Below are positions 6,932 to 15,121 of a DNA stretch of 16,920 nt, piece after piece (the first letter of the stretch is position 1; every line of letters starts with the position of its first letter). Where the stretch lies: positions 1-16,920 of the forward strand of contig JAAZHW010000054.1 in assembly GCA_012510515.1 (NCBI GenBank). The letters run 5' to 3'. Position numbers and translations under genes: made by a program. Under the pieces are notes generated by a model, which was not told where the DNA came from, ran no database searches, and was given only the letters and a program-made list of their open reading frames with translations. This DNA comes from Parcubacteria group bacterium (GTDB lineage Bacteria; Patescibacteriota; Minisyncoccia; UBA6257; JAAZHW01).

Positions 6932-6960
6932 ATTATACACAAAAATAAATTTTCAAGCAA
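6932..6960 (-). promoter_or_regulatory. Sigma-70-type promoter of the large secreted-protein operon
   Basis: On the minus strand TTGCTT (6960-6955), a 17-bp spacer and a perfect TATAAT (6937-6932) with upstream TG give an extended -10 promoter. The start near 6925 leaves a leader of about 25 nt before the ATG at 6900 with no Shine-Dalgarno. Confidence 0.65.
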
Positions 6961-6975
6961 CTTATCCACATAAAA

Positions 6976-6999
6976 AAGACTGCGCCTTTTCGCAATCTT
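6976..6999 (-). terminator. Intrinsic terminator of the ileS-cysS transcript
   Basis: On the minus strand AAGATTGCG, loop AAAAGG and CGCAGTCTT form a 9-bp stem with one G-U pair, followed by a T-run. The wobble pair forms only in minus-strand RNA; the plus strand would have an A-C mismatch, so the direction is clear. It lies about 520 nt past the cysS stop and just upstream of the next promoter. Confidence 0.75.
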
Positions 7000-7054
7000 A
7001 TATTTTTTAAAACCTTATTTCGACTCCCACCTTGAAAAGTCTGATTTTATCCAA

Positions 7055-7268
7055 AGTAGTTTCGCTCAGAATAACAGCTGTTTTTTAGTATCATCCTGAG
7101 AGGCCTCCTTTCGGCGGGCAGGCGAAGCCTGAAGGATCCCTTGCCAACTAATAAACAACTATCTTTAATGTGCGTGGAATTCCCGCCTTCGGCGGGCAGG
7201 CTTCAACCTTTGCCTACCGACAGACAGCCCTGTCCGCCGTAGGCGGGACTTCGTTCAGAATAACTGCT
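7055..7268. repeat. REP-like intergenic repeat cluster with nested GC-rich palindromes (second locus)
   Basis: This stretch holds members of the family seen at 1586-1762. There is a half unit (7055-7074, reverse complement GTTATTCTGAGCGAAA) and a full unit (7091-7140, TCATCCTGAG ... GAAGGATCCC) with CGGCGGGCAGG inserted. A hairpin CCCGCC-TTC-GGCGGG lies at 7182-7196. A degenerate copy of the TGCCGGTAGGCA palindrome is near 7211-7228. A unit at about 7230-7268 has CCGCCGTAGGCGG followed by ACTTCGTTCAGAATAACT. No coding frame is apparent, and the region is visibly more GC-rich than the neighbouring genes. It lies within the 3' part of the ileS-cysS transcript. Confidence 0.7.
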
Positions 7269-7452
7269 AATTCAGTTTAACTCAATAACTTCTGGCTGAA
7301 TTTGTGAAGCGAGCGGGCATGGTTTCATTCTTTTTGATTCAAAAAGAATGAAGAGCGAGCCCTGCCTGCCGGTAGGCAGGGAACAATTCAGTGAGTGAGC
7401 ACGCTGGGCGAACGAACGTAGCCAGAAGTTATTGAGTTAAACAAACTGAATT
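7269..7452. repeat. MITE-like element with long terminal inverted repeats and nested hairpins
   Basis: Perfect 22-bp inverted arms (TTTAACTCAATAACTTCTGGCT at 7276-7297, and its complement at 7420-7441) are extended by AATTCAG (7269-7275)/CTGAATT (7446-7452) across a 4-nt bulge, giving 29 paired bases. Inside lie a 14-bp hairpin (7324-7337 with 7339-7352, TTCATTCTTTTTGA arm) and a CCTGCCTGCCGGTAGGCAGG palindrome (7361-7380). There is no ORF, so if it is mobile it would need a transposase from elsewhere. The remaining stretch 7453-7522 up to cysS shows nothing I can support. Confidence 0.6.
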
Positions 7453-7522
7453 TGCATTGCATGGAATTGTGCAACCATCGCTGTTGTTTTCTCAATCGGA
7501 ATAACAACTTTTGCAAAACAAA

Positions 7523-8920
7523 TTATTTTTCTAATTTTTTTATTACTGGTCCATTAAATGTATCTTCAACAAGATAACCCAGTTTTTTAATTTCATTACG
7601 CATTATATCAGCTTGAAAAAAATTTTTTTCTTGACGATATTTTTCTCGTTTTTCAACTAATTTTAAAACTTCAGCAGGAATCATTTCCTTTTTTTTATTT
7701 TTTCTAAAAATAAAACCAAAAAAATTATCAATCTCTTTCAAAAATTCTAAAATTTCTCCAGCTTCTTTTTTACTCAATTGATTTTTATCAATTAAAAGAT
7801 TGGCTCTTCGTATTAAACTAAAAATTATTCCCATTGCTTTAGGTGTATTAAAATCATCGTCCATTGCTAAATAAAATTCTTTTTTAATTAATTGCATTTT
7901 TAAAATTCCTTTTTGTTCTTTTTTAACTAATTTTAATCGCTGCTCAAACTCATCAAAAATTTTTAATTCTTTTTTTATTTGCTCAATTATTTTTTCATTA
8001 AAATCAATCGCCAAACGATAATGATTTTTTAATACTAATAACCGTAAAATTCGCGCTCCCTCTTCATATTTTTGTAAAAATTCATCAACAGTAATAAAAT
8101 TCTTTAATGATTTAGACATTTTTTCACCATTAATAGTTAAAAAACCGGTATGAAGCCAGTATTTAACAAATGGCTTTTTGCCTGATAACGCTTCCATTTG
8201 AGCAATTTCTGCTTCGTGATGAGGAAACATCAAATCACGTCCACCGCCATGAATATCGTATTGAGGACCAAAAAATTTTTCGGTAATGGCAGTATCTTCA
8301 ATATGCCAACCGGGCCGACCAAAAAACCACGGGCTTTTCCACTTCGGCTCACCAGCTTTTGATTTTTTCCACAAACAAAAATCACCTCGATTTCTTTTGC
8401 CAACTGCCTCATCAATTCGCGAAACGCCATCCTCGGCTTGAAGAGTCGTTCTTTTAGAAAGTTTTCCGTAATCTTTAAATTTAGATAAATCATAATAAAT
8501 ACCATCATCTAAAAAATAAGCATAACCCTTATCTAATAAACGTTGTACCTGATTAATAATTTCTGGAATATAATCAGTGGCTCGCGCGTATTGACTTATA
8601 GCGGTAATCCCCAATGATTTCATTGATTGCAAATAAACTTTTTCGTATTTTCTAGCAATTTGTTTCCACAAAACTCCTTCCTCATTAGCGCGTTTAATAA
8701 TTTTATCATCAATATCGGTAATGTTTTGCAAGAAAAAAACATCATATCCTTTCAAACGTAAATATTTAACAATCATATCAAAACTAAGAGCCGTTCGCGC
8801 GTGACCTAGATGAGTCATATCAAAAACCGTTGGACCACAAACAAACATTTTAATTTTTTTATCATAATGTGGCTTTAAAATTTCTTTTTTTCCCGAAAGG
8901 GAGTTTAAAACTTTGATCAT
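7523..8920 (-). CDS. cysS: Cysteinyl-tRNA synthetase
   Basis: This 465-residue class I synthetase charges tRNA-Cys with cysteine in the cytoplasm, and its length is normal for the family. Visible hallmarks are the N-terminal KMFVCGPTVFDMTHLGHART segment with C28 and the HIGH-type motif HLGH (37-40), NITDIDDKII (66-75), and KMSKS (267-271) in GEKMSKSLKNF. The C-terminal helical anticodon-binding part runs from about 300. In E. coli numbering the zinc ligands are C28, C209, H234 and E238. Here C28, H234 and E238 are present at the same positions, but residue 209 is Asp (PGWHIEDTAI in place of the usual HIECS/HIECT). The ATG at 8920 lies 17 nt after the ileS stop, so the two form an operon. No Shine-Dalgarno is present. 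The transcript probably runs to the terminator at 6976-6999. Confidence 0.96.
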   Translation of the reverse strand: MIKVLNSLSGKKEILKPHYDKKIKMFVCGPTVFDMTHLGHARTALSFDMIVKYLRLKGYDVFFLQNITDIDDKIIKRANEEGVLWKQIARKYEKVYLQSMKSLGITAISQYARATDYIPEIINQVQRLLDKGYAYFLDDGIYYDLSKFKDYGKLSKRTTLQAEDGVSRIDEAVGKRNRGDFCLWKKSKAGEPKWKSPWFFGRPGWHIEDTAITEKFFGPQYDIHGGGRDLMFPHHEAEIAQMEALSGKKPFVKYWLHTGFLTINGEKMSKSLKNFITVDEFLQKYEEGARILRLLVLKNHYRLAIDFNEKIIEQIKKELKIFDEFEQRLKLVKKEQKGILKMQLIKKEFYLAMDDDFNTPKAMGIIFSLIRRANLLIDKNQLSKKEAGEILEFLKEIDNFFGFIFRKNKKKEMIPAEVLKLVEKREKYRQEKNFFQADIMRNEIKKLGYLVEDTFNGPVIKKLEK

Positions 8921-8937
8921 TTTATTTTTAATTTTAA

Positions 8938-11910
8938 TTAATCTAATTTGATTTTTATCTCTTTATTGTTAATTTTTAATTCCTTGCCTTGTTCTAATTG
9001 TGTTTCTTTTATAATTTCTTTTAACAAACATTCTTTTTTAATTTCTTTTTCAAATTTAGTAAAAACTTTTTCTAAAACAAAATCAGAAGTTTGATATTTC
9101 AAAATAATATTTTTGTCATCAATTTTTAATCCGATTTCTTTTCTCAATTGATTAATACTCCGCACTAATTCTCGCAACAGGCCTTCTTCTTCTAATTCCA
9201 GTGAAATTTCAGTATCAAGCCAATCTTTATCGCCCAAAGCCACTTCTTTTACGTTCAGTTCTTCCTTTATAATATCTTTAAATAAATAATCGTATAAATC
9301 ATCAAAAATTTTTTTCTCTTTGTCTTGAACAAATTTTAATGGCTGAGGTAATTTTATTTTTGCCATAATATCTTCATATATATTATCAAAAGCTTCTTTT
9401 TTTAATTGAATAAATTTTAACGGCTGACGAATTTTAATTTTAGCTTCGGCCCGCAACGACAAACCAATCTCCACCGCCTTTCTCGTAATAGCCATTTTTT
9501 CTAAAACTTCTTCATTAATTAATTTCTCATCAACAACTGGCCACAATTCTAAATGCACAGATTCTTTTTCGCCACCGACTTGTTTGTAAATATATTCGGC
9601 AATAAATGGCATTACTGGCGCTATGAGTTTAGCTAATTCCAAAAGTACATATCTTAAAGTAAAAATTGCTTCTCTTTCATTATTTTTAAATCGATCTCTT
9701 GATCGCCTTACGTACCAAGTTGACAAATCATTTATAAAATCACTGATTGGTCGATTAGCCGTTGGAATGTCATAATTATTATACGAATCAGTCATTTCTT
9801 TTTTTAATAATTCTAATTGAGATACAATCCAAATATCCAAAGGATTATTTAATTTTTGAAGAAAACTTAAATCTTTATTTCCATCTTTTATTTCGTAAAG
9901 TTTATAAAAACTCAAAACGTTTAATAAGATAAGAATAACTTTTTTTAAAACTTCATCTACTTCTTTTTCCGAAAAATTTAAATCTTCGGCTTTCATTACT
10001 TGAGAAGTGGTTAAATAATAACGAATGGAATCAGCGCCGTATTTTTCTATTATTTCTAAAGGATCTTTATAATTTTTTTCATGTTTAGACATTTTTTTGC
10101 CATCTTCCGCTAAAACAATACCGTTGACAATAACATTTTTGAAAGCGGGTTTATTTTTTAAAGCGGTGGCTAAAACATGAAGATAATAAAACCACGCCCG
10201 CGTTTGATCAACGCCCTCAGCAATAAATTCTGCTGGAAAGTTTTTTTCAAATTTTTCTTTATTTTCAAAAGGATAATGCATTTGCGCGTAGGGCATTGAA
10301 CCTGATTCAAACCAACAATCCAAAACGTCGGGAATTCTTTTCATTACACCACCACACTTTTCACATTTTAATTCTATCTTATCAATAAAATGTTTGTGTA
10401 AATCAGTAATTTTTTTACCACTCAAATCTTCTAATTCTTTTATTGAGCCAATTACTTTTTTTTCACCACAATCTTTACAAATCCAAATAGGAATAACTGA
10501 ACCCCAATAACGTTGGCGAGAAATTGCCCAATCTTTAGCTCCTTCTAACCACTTACCGAAACGACCTTCTTTCAAATGCGCTGGCATCCAATTAATATTT
10601 TGAGCATTTTTTAATAAATCATTTTTTAAAGTCGTAACATTAACAAACAATGAAGTGGTAACATAATTTAAAAGTGGTGAATTACAACGCCAACAATGCG
10701 GATAACTATGCAAATAGTTTTCTACTTCAAAAACTAAATTTTTCTTTCGCAAAAATTCAATAACTTTTTCATCAGTAGAAGTTGGCACTTCTTTGGGCTT
10801 AACTTCTAAACCAGAAAAGTCCTTTGCTTCTTCTTTAATTTTCCCGTCCATTCCCACGTGTTGAATAAAAGGCAATTTTTTTTCTTGACCCAAATTCATA
10901 TCATCTTCACCAAAAGCCGGCGCAATATGAACAACGCCAGTACCATCTTCAGTGGTAACAAAATTAGCCGATTGAATGGTATAAAGCTTTTCTTTGTTGG
11001 CTAAATTTTTATCTAAATAATAATCAAAAACCGGATGATATTTTTTTCCAATTAAATCATTAGCGGAAACTTTTTCTAATAATTCTATTTTTGCTTTTTT
11101 ATTATTTTGCCAAAGAAAATTTTGATATTTCTCAAAATAATTTTTAGAAGCAATATAAACTCCATCTAAATTTGAAGAATTATTAATTTGGAATTTTACG
11201 TATTCTATATTTTCGCCAATGGCTAAAGCTACATTGCCAATTAATGTCCATGGCGTAGTTGTCCAAGCTAAAATATAAGTACCCGGCTCATCGTTTAATT
11301 TAAATTTAATTGTGACGGCTAAATCGGTTACGTCTTTATATCCTTCACTTACTTCAGATTGAGATAAAGTTGTTTCGCAATGCGGACAAATATGCATTGC
11401 CTTATATCCTTCATAAATTAAATTTTTCTCCCACAATTCTTTAAAAACCCACCAGACACTTTCCATAAAACTTAAATCCATTGTTTTATAAGAATTATCC
11501 ATATCCACCCAACGCCCCCAGCGTTCAATCACTTTTTCCCATTCTTCAACATAAATTAAAACATTTTGGCGGCATTCTTCATTAAATTTATCTACTCCAA
11601 TTTTTTCAATATCTTTTTTATTTTTTAATCCTAATTTTTCTTCAACAATATTTTCAATCGGCAATCCATGACAATCCCAACCCCAACGTCGTTCAACTCG
11701 ATAACCATTCATTGTCCAATAACGCGGTACAATATCTTTCATTAAACTCGCCACTAAATGACCATAATGAGGCGTACCAGTAGCAAAAGGAGGACCATCA
11801 TAAAAAACATAATCACCTTTAGGCGCTTCTTTTTGAACGGATTTTTCAAAAATTTTATTTTCTTTCCAAAAATTTAAAATTTGTTTTTCAATTTCTGATA
11901 ATGATTGCAT
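8938..11910 (-). CDS. ileS: Isoleucyl-tRNA synthetase, type 2 (eukaryote/archaeal-like)
   Basis: This 990-residue class I synthetase attaches isoleucine to tRNA-Ile and edits valine mischarging. The catalytic HIGH-type motif is HYGH (48-51) in PPFATGTPHYGHL, followed by GWDCHGLPIE (77-86). The CP1 editing domain shows LAWTTTPWTL (214-223) and HIAPAFGEDD (328-337). The signature-loop motif is KMSKH (606-610) in DGKKMSKHEKNY, not the KMSKS of type 1 enzymes. Cys pairs at 175/178, 406/409, 478/481 and 516/519 are probable zinc sites. The long C-terminal region is the anticodon-binding part. HYGH and the KMSK-nonSer-xKNY context resemble IleRS2, the form linked to reduced mupirocin sensitivity, which I infer here but cannot test. 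The gene has its own promoter at 11939-11966 with a leader of about 22 nt lacking a Shine-Dalgarno; no T-box leader is present. Confidence 0.96.
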   Translation of the reverse strand: MQSLSEIEKQILNFWKENKIFEKSVQKEAPKGDYVFYDGPPFATGTPHYGHLVASLMKDIVPRYWTMNGYRVERRWGWDCHGLPIENIVEEKLGLKNKKDIEKIGVDKFNEECRQNVLIYVEEWEKVIERWGRWVDMDNSYKTMDLSFMESVWWVFKELWEKNLIYEGYKAMHICPHCETTLSQSEVSEGYKDVTDLAVTIKFKLNDEPGTYILAWTTTPWTLIGNVALAIGENIEYVKFQINNSSNLDGVYIASKNYFEKYQNFLWQNNKKAKIELLEKVSANDLIGKKYHPVFDYYLDKNLANKEKLYTIQSANFVTTEDGTGVVHIAPAFGEDDMNLGQEKKLPFIQHVGMDGKIKEEAKDFSGLEVKPKEVPTSTDEKVIEFLRKKNLVFEVENYLHSYPHCWRCNSPLLNYVTTSLFVNVTTLKNDLLKNAQNINWMPAHLKEGRFGKWLEGAKDWAISRQRYWGSVIPIWICKDCGEKKVIGSIKELEDLSGKKITDLHKHFIDKIELKCEKCGGVMKRIPDVLDCWFESGSMPYAQMHYPFENKEKFEKNFPAEFIAEGVDQTRAWFYYLHVLATALKNKPAFKNVIVNGIVLAEDGKKMSKHEKNYKDPLEIIEKYGADSIRYYLTTSQVMKAEDLNFSEKEVDEVLKKVILILLNVLSFYKLYEIKDGNKDLSFLQKLNNPLDIWIVSQLELLKKEMTDSYNNYDIPTANRPISDFINDLSTWYVRRSRDRFKNNEREAIFTLRYVLLELAKLIAPVMPFIAEYIYKQVGGEKESVHLELWPVVDEKLINEEVLEKMAITRKAVEIGLSLRAEAKIKIRQPLKFIQLKKEAFDNIYEDIMAKIKLPQPLKFVQDKEKKIFDDLYDYLFKDIIKEELNVKEVALGDKDWLDTEISLELEEEGLLRELVRSINQLRKEIGLKIDDKNIILKYQTSDFVLEKVFTKFEKEIKKECLLKEIIKETQLEQGKELKINNKEIKIKLD

Positions 11911-11938
11911 ATTTGTATTTTTATTTTTGAATAATTTT

Positions 11939-11966
11939 ATTATAAAATTTTTGACCTTTTTTGCAA
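11939..11966 (-). promoter_or_regulatory. Sigma-70-type promoter of ileS-cysS
   Basis: On the minus strand TTGCAA (11966-11961), a 16-bp spacer and TATAAT (11944-11939) give a good promoter. It lies between the fusA terminator and the ileS ATG, with the start expected near 11932. Confidence 0.62.
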
Positions 11967-12001
11967 GAAAATTTTTTATTAAAAAATCTCTAAATAAAAA
12001 A

Positions 12002-12026
12002 GGTCGCTTAGTTTCTCTAAGCGACC
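12002..12026 (-). terminator. Intrinsic terminator of the rpsL-rpsG-fusA operon
   Basis: On the minus strand a 10-bp stem GGTCGCTTAG/CTAAGCGACC with a 5-nt loop is followed directly by TTTTTTATTT. It lies 24 nt after the fusA stop and is a textbook rho-independent terminator. It separates the str operon from ileS. Confidence 0.9.
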
Positions 12027-12053
12027 AATTAAAAATTTCTCTTAGAGAAACTA
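12009..12053 (-). promoter_or_regulatory. Possible antiterminator pairing between fusA stop region and terminator arm
   Basis: TAGTTTCTCTAAG on the minus strand (12053-12041) starts with the fusA stop codon itself and is perfectly complementary, over 13 nt, to CTTAGAGAAACTA (12021-12009), which covers half of the terminator 5' arm and its loop. That pairing excludes the terminator hairpin. A third small hairpin, TTTCTC/GAGAAA (12036-12050), competes with it. A translation-linked switch is inference; repeat duplication without function is the alternative. Confidence 0.4.
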
Positions 12054-14156
12054 CTTATGACCAGAAATAATTTGTTCTGCAATATGTCTTGGCACTTCTT
12101 CGTAGTGATCAAATTCCATTGTAATAAAACCTCGTCCTTCAGTAAGTGAGCGAAGATTAGTAACGTAGCCAAACATTTCGGCTAATGGCACTTTAGCATC
12201 AATAACTTTTGTATCTAAACGATCAGAAATTTGTTCAATTCGCGCTTGACGAGAATTTAAATCACCCGTAACATCGCCCAAAAATTTCGCCGGCGCAATT
12301 ACTTGCACTTTCATAATTGGTTCTAAAATAATTGGATTAGCATTTTTAACCGCTTCTTGTAAAGCCATTGAGGCTGCAATCTTAAAAGCAAATTCCGAAG
12401 AATCAACTTCATGAAAAGATCCGTCATAAAGAGTGATGGAAATATCTTCCAGTGGATAACCGGCAATAACACCTTTCTGCACAGCTTCTTTAACTCCTTT
12501 TTCCACTGCCGGAATAAATTCTTGGGGAATAGCTCCACTTCTAATTTGATTAACAAAATCAAAATGCTTGCCTCTTTCTAAAGGCTCTACTCTTAACCAA
12601 ACATGACCATATTGACCACGCCCTCCACTTTGACGAATATATTTACCCTCTGCCTCGGCCATTCCTTTAATTGTTTCTTTATAAGCTACTTGTGGCCGCC
12701 CAGTATTTACATCTACTTTAAATTCTCGACGCATTCTATCTACTAATACATCTAAATGAAGTTCACCCATTCCGGAAATAATTGTTTCACCAGTTTCTTG
12801 ATCAGAATGAATTTGAAAAGTAGGATCTTCTTCGGCTAATTTTCGTAAAGCTACACCCATCTTTTCTTGATCAGCTTTTGTTTTTGGCTCAATTCGCATT
12901 GAAATAACCGGCTCTGGAAATTCAATTTTTTCCAAAATAATTGGATGATTTTCATCACACAACGTATCACCGGTTGTTGTTGATTTCAAACCAACAAGCG
13001 CTGCAATATCTCCAGCAAAAATTTCTTCTACTTCTTCTCGATGATTAGAATGCATTCGCACAATTCGACCGGCTCTTTCTTTTTGGTTTTTTGAAGCATT
13101 ATAAACATAACTACCTCGAGTTAAAATTCCTGAATAAACTCGAAAATAAGTTAAACTGCCAACAAAAGGATCAGTAGCTACTTTAAAAGCTAAAGCTGTA
13201 AAGGGTTCATCATCACTAGCTTTTCTTTCTATTTCTTCACCAGTTTTAGGATCAAATCCCTTAACAGGTGGCAAATCAAGAGGTGAAGGTAAATAGTCAA
13301 CTATACCATCTAATAAAAATTGCACCCCTTTATTTCTTAAGGCTGAACCACAAAAAACAGGAATAATTTTTCCCTCAATCGTAGCTTTTCTTAAATTTTT
13401 TCTTAAATCATCGATACCAATTTCTTCTCCTTCTAAATATCGATTCATTAAACCCTCATCGTTTTCTACTATTTTTTCTATTAATTCGTGATGCATTTTT
13501 TCAGCTTCAGCAACTAAATTTTCCGGAATTTTTATTTCATCAAAATTTTCTCCCTTTTCTCCACCAAAAGTATAGGCTTTCATCTGTAACAAATCAATCA
13601 CACCGGTAAAATCTTGCTCTGTACCTATGTTTAATTGAACTGGTATGGCATTAGGATTTAAACGCTCTTTAATTGAATCCAGTGATTTAATAAAACTTGC
13701 TCCCATTCGATCTAATTTATTAATAAAACAAATTCGGGGAACTTTAAATTTATCTGCTTGATGCCAAACTGTTTCTGATTGAGGTTCAACTCCTGCTACG
13801 CCATCAAAAACAACCACTGCCCCATCAAGCACCCTTAACGAACGCTGAACTTCTACAGTAAAATCAATATGACCGGGTGTATCAATTAAATTAATTCTGT
13901 ATTCTTTTTTAGCTCGTTCTTCTGGAGTTTTATAAGTTTGAGTCCAAAAACAAGTAGTCGCCGCTGAAGTAATAGTAATACCTCGTTCTCTTTCCTGATC
14001 CATCCAATCCATAATTGCTTCTCCTTCGTGAACTTCACCAATTTTATGAGAAACACAAGTATAATACAAAATACGCTCACTAACCGTAGTTTTTCCAGCA
14101 TCAATATGAGCAATAATTCCAATATCTCTTGTTTTTTCTATGGGATATTCTCGCAT
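12051..14156 (-). CDS. fusA: Translation elongation factor G (EF-G)
   Basis: This 701-residue GTPase drives ribosomal translocation and helps in ribosome recycling. The G-domain motifs are intact: G1 AHIDAGKT (16-23), switch-region RGIT with GITITSAA, G3 DTPGH (92-96), G4 NKLD (146-149) and G5 GSAL. Domains II to V follow in normal order. Domain IV includes the segment [17 protein letters not shown] and domain V the [15 protein letters not shown] stretch. Full length matches bacterial EF-G. It is the third gene of the rpsL-rpsG-fusA operon, 61 nt after rpsG, and ends in TAG, the only non-TAA stop seen here. No tuf follows; the operon is closed by the terminator at 12002-12026. No Shine-Dalgarno precedes the ATG. 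Confidence 0.97.
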   Translation of the reverse strand: MREYPIEKTRDIGIIAHIDAGKTTVSERILYYTCVSHKIGEVHEGEAIMDWMDQERERGITITSAATTCFWTQTYKTPEERAKKEYRINLIDTPGHIDFTVEVQRSLRVLDGAVVVFDGVAGVEPQSETVWHQADKFKVPRICFINKLDRMGASFIKSLDSIKERLNPNAIPVQLNIGTEQDFTGVIDLLQMKAYTFGGEKGENFDEIKIPENLVAEAEKMHHELIEKIVENDEGLMNRYLEGEEIGIDDLRKNLRKATIEGKIIPVFCGSALRNKGVQFLLDGIVDYLPSPLDLPPVKGFDPKTGEEIERKASDDEPFTALAFKVATDPFVGSLTYFRVYSGILTRGSYVYNASKNQKERAGRIVRMHSNHREEVEEIFAGDIAALVGLKSTTTGDTLCDENHPIILEKIEFPEPVISMRIEPKTKADQEKMGVALRKLAEEDPTFQIHSDQETGETIISGMGELHLDVLVDRMRREFKVDVNTGRPQVAYKETIKGMAEAEGKYIRQSGGRGQYGHVWLRVEPLERGKHFDFVNQIRSGAIPQEFIPAVEKGVKEAVQKGVIAGYPLEDISITLYDGSFHEVDSSEFAFKIAASMALQEAVKNANPIILEPIMKVQVIAPAKFLGDVTGDLNSRQARIEQISDRLDTKVIDAKVPLAEMFGYVTNLRSLTEGRGFITMEFDHYEEVPRHIAEQIISGHK

Positions 14157-14217
14157 ATAATTAATAATTAAAAATTACTTAAATTAAATTAGGTAGACAA
14201 ATTATAAAAATAATAAT

Positions 14218-14685
14218 TTACCATGAAAAATGAGCAAAAGCTCGATTAGCTTCAGCAATTCGATGCGTGTCTAATTTCTTTTTAATGGCCGCTCCTTCAT
14301 TCTGACTAGCGGCAATAATTTCATCGGCTAATTTTTCATATGTTGGTTTTCCTCTTCTTCCTCTAACAGCTTGGATAATCCAACGACAAGCTAAAGTAAA
14401 TTGACGATCGGGTTTTACCTCTTGAGGAACTTGATAATTGGCGCCACCAACACGTTGAGATTTTACTTCCACTAGTGGCGAAGCGTTTTTAATAGCTAAA
14501 TCAAAAACTTCTATAGGGTCTTTTTTGGTCCTTTCTTTAATTAATTCCATTGCTTTATAAAAATTATTTTCGGCTGTTGCTTTTTGACCTCGCACAATTA
14601 AATAATTAATAAACTGGCTGCATTCTGGTCTATTATAAATTAAATCTGGTTCAATATTTTTTTTAGAACGATGAGTTTTTCTCAT
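14218..14685 (-). CDS. rpsG: 30S ribosomal protein uS7
   Basis: This 155-residue primary 16S rRNA-binding protein organises the 30S head. Family hallmarks include the SQFINYLIVRGQKATAE region near the N-terminus, the conserved VEVKSQRVGGANYQVPQEV beta-hairpin (about 72-90), RWIIQAVRGRRG, and the closing HRIAEANRAFAHFSW. Length and order are normal, with no insertion or truncation. It starts 2 nt after the rpsL stop (TAA-TT-ATG), so it is tightly coupled to rpsL in the str operon and probably translated by reinitiation, as no Shine-Dalgarno is visible. fusA follows 61 nt downstream. Confidence 0.97.
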   Translation of the reverse strand: MRKTHRSKKNIEPDLIYNRPECSQFINYLIVRGQKATAENNFYKAMELIKERTKKDPIEVFDLAIKNASPLVEVKSQRVGGANYQVPQEVKPDRQFTLACRWIIQAVRGRRGKPTYEKLADEIIAASQNEGAAIKKKLDTHRIAEANRAFAHFSW

Positions 14686-14687
14686 AA

Positions 14688-15101
14688 TTATTTTTGAGAT
14701 TTTTTAGCCCCATATTTGGAACGTTGCTGTCGACGATTAGAAACACCTGAAGCATCGAGAACGCCTCTGACAATATGATAGCGAACACCGGGCAAATCTT
14801 TTACTCGCCCTCCTCTAATTAATACAACCGAATGCTCTTGTAAATTATGTCCGATACCGGGAATATAAGCAGTAACTTCAGTGCCATTAGTCAATCTTAC
14901 TCTCGCTACTTTTCGTAAAGCAGAGTTTGGTTTTTTGGGGGTGGTAGTAAATACTTTTGTACAAACTCCTCTTTTAAAAGGAGAGGGATATTTTACCGGA
15001 CGATTTTTTTTATAATTAAAGCCCCAACCTAAAGCTACCGCTTTGCTTTTATAGTTAATTGGTTTTCTTCCTTTTTTAACTAATTGATTTATTGTTGGCA
15101 T
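14688..15101 (-). CDS. rpsL: 30S ribosomal protein uS12
   Basis: This 137-residue protein lies at the 30S decoding centre. The diagnostic loops are [19 protein letters not shown] (53-71) and [13 protein letters not shown], including the Asp that is methylthiolated in many bacteria. The Lys residues corresponding to the classical streptomycin-resistance sites are wild-type. Compared with E. coli S12 it has about 14 extra residues after the N-terminus ([20 protein letters not shown] region), as in Bacillus-type S12 proteins. It is the first gene of the operon, with a strong promoter at 15122-15150 and a leader of about 14 nt that contains no Shine-Dalgarno. Its promoter is back to back with that of the divergent corA-like gene. 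Confidence 0.97.
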   Translation of the reverse strand: MPTINQLVKKGRKPINYKSKAVALGWGFNYKKNRPVKYPSPFKRGVCTKVFTTTPKKPNSALRKVARVRLTNGTEVTAYIPGIGHNLQEHSVVLIRGGRVKDLPGVRYHIVRGVLDASGVSNRRQQRSKYGAKKSQK

Positions 15102-15121
15102 ATTTTATTTTTATGCTAAAT

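Noticed and set aside
6901..6969. N-terminal extension of the large secreted protein from a GTG at 6969
   Set aside because: It would overlap the -10/-35 promoter at 6932-6960 and lie next to the terminator at 6976. The ATG at 6900 gives a proper signal peptide.
7000..7522. Possible CRISPR array or tRNA genes in the repeat-rich gap
   Set aside because: Repeats are dispersed palindromes of unequal spacing with no unique spacers, and no cloverleaf or T-loop sequence was found here or in 1068-1842.
8230..8508. Minus-strand overlapping frame inside cysS, and similar ones inside fusA (12323-12562, 13886-14122)
   Set aside because: They are alternative-frame shadows of well-supported genes with no recognisable protein features.
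11911..12050. T-box riboswitch upstream of ileS
   Set aside because: The gap contains the fusA terminator and a promoter with a leader of about 22 nt; no specifier stem or conserved T-box sequence is present.
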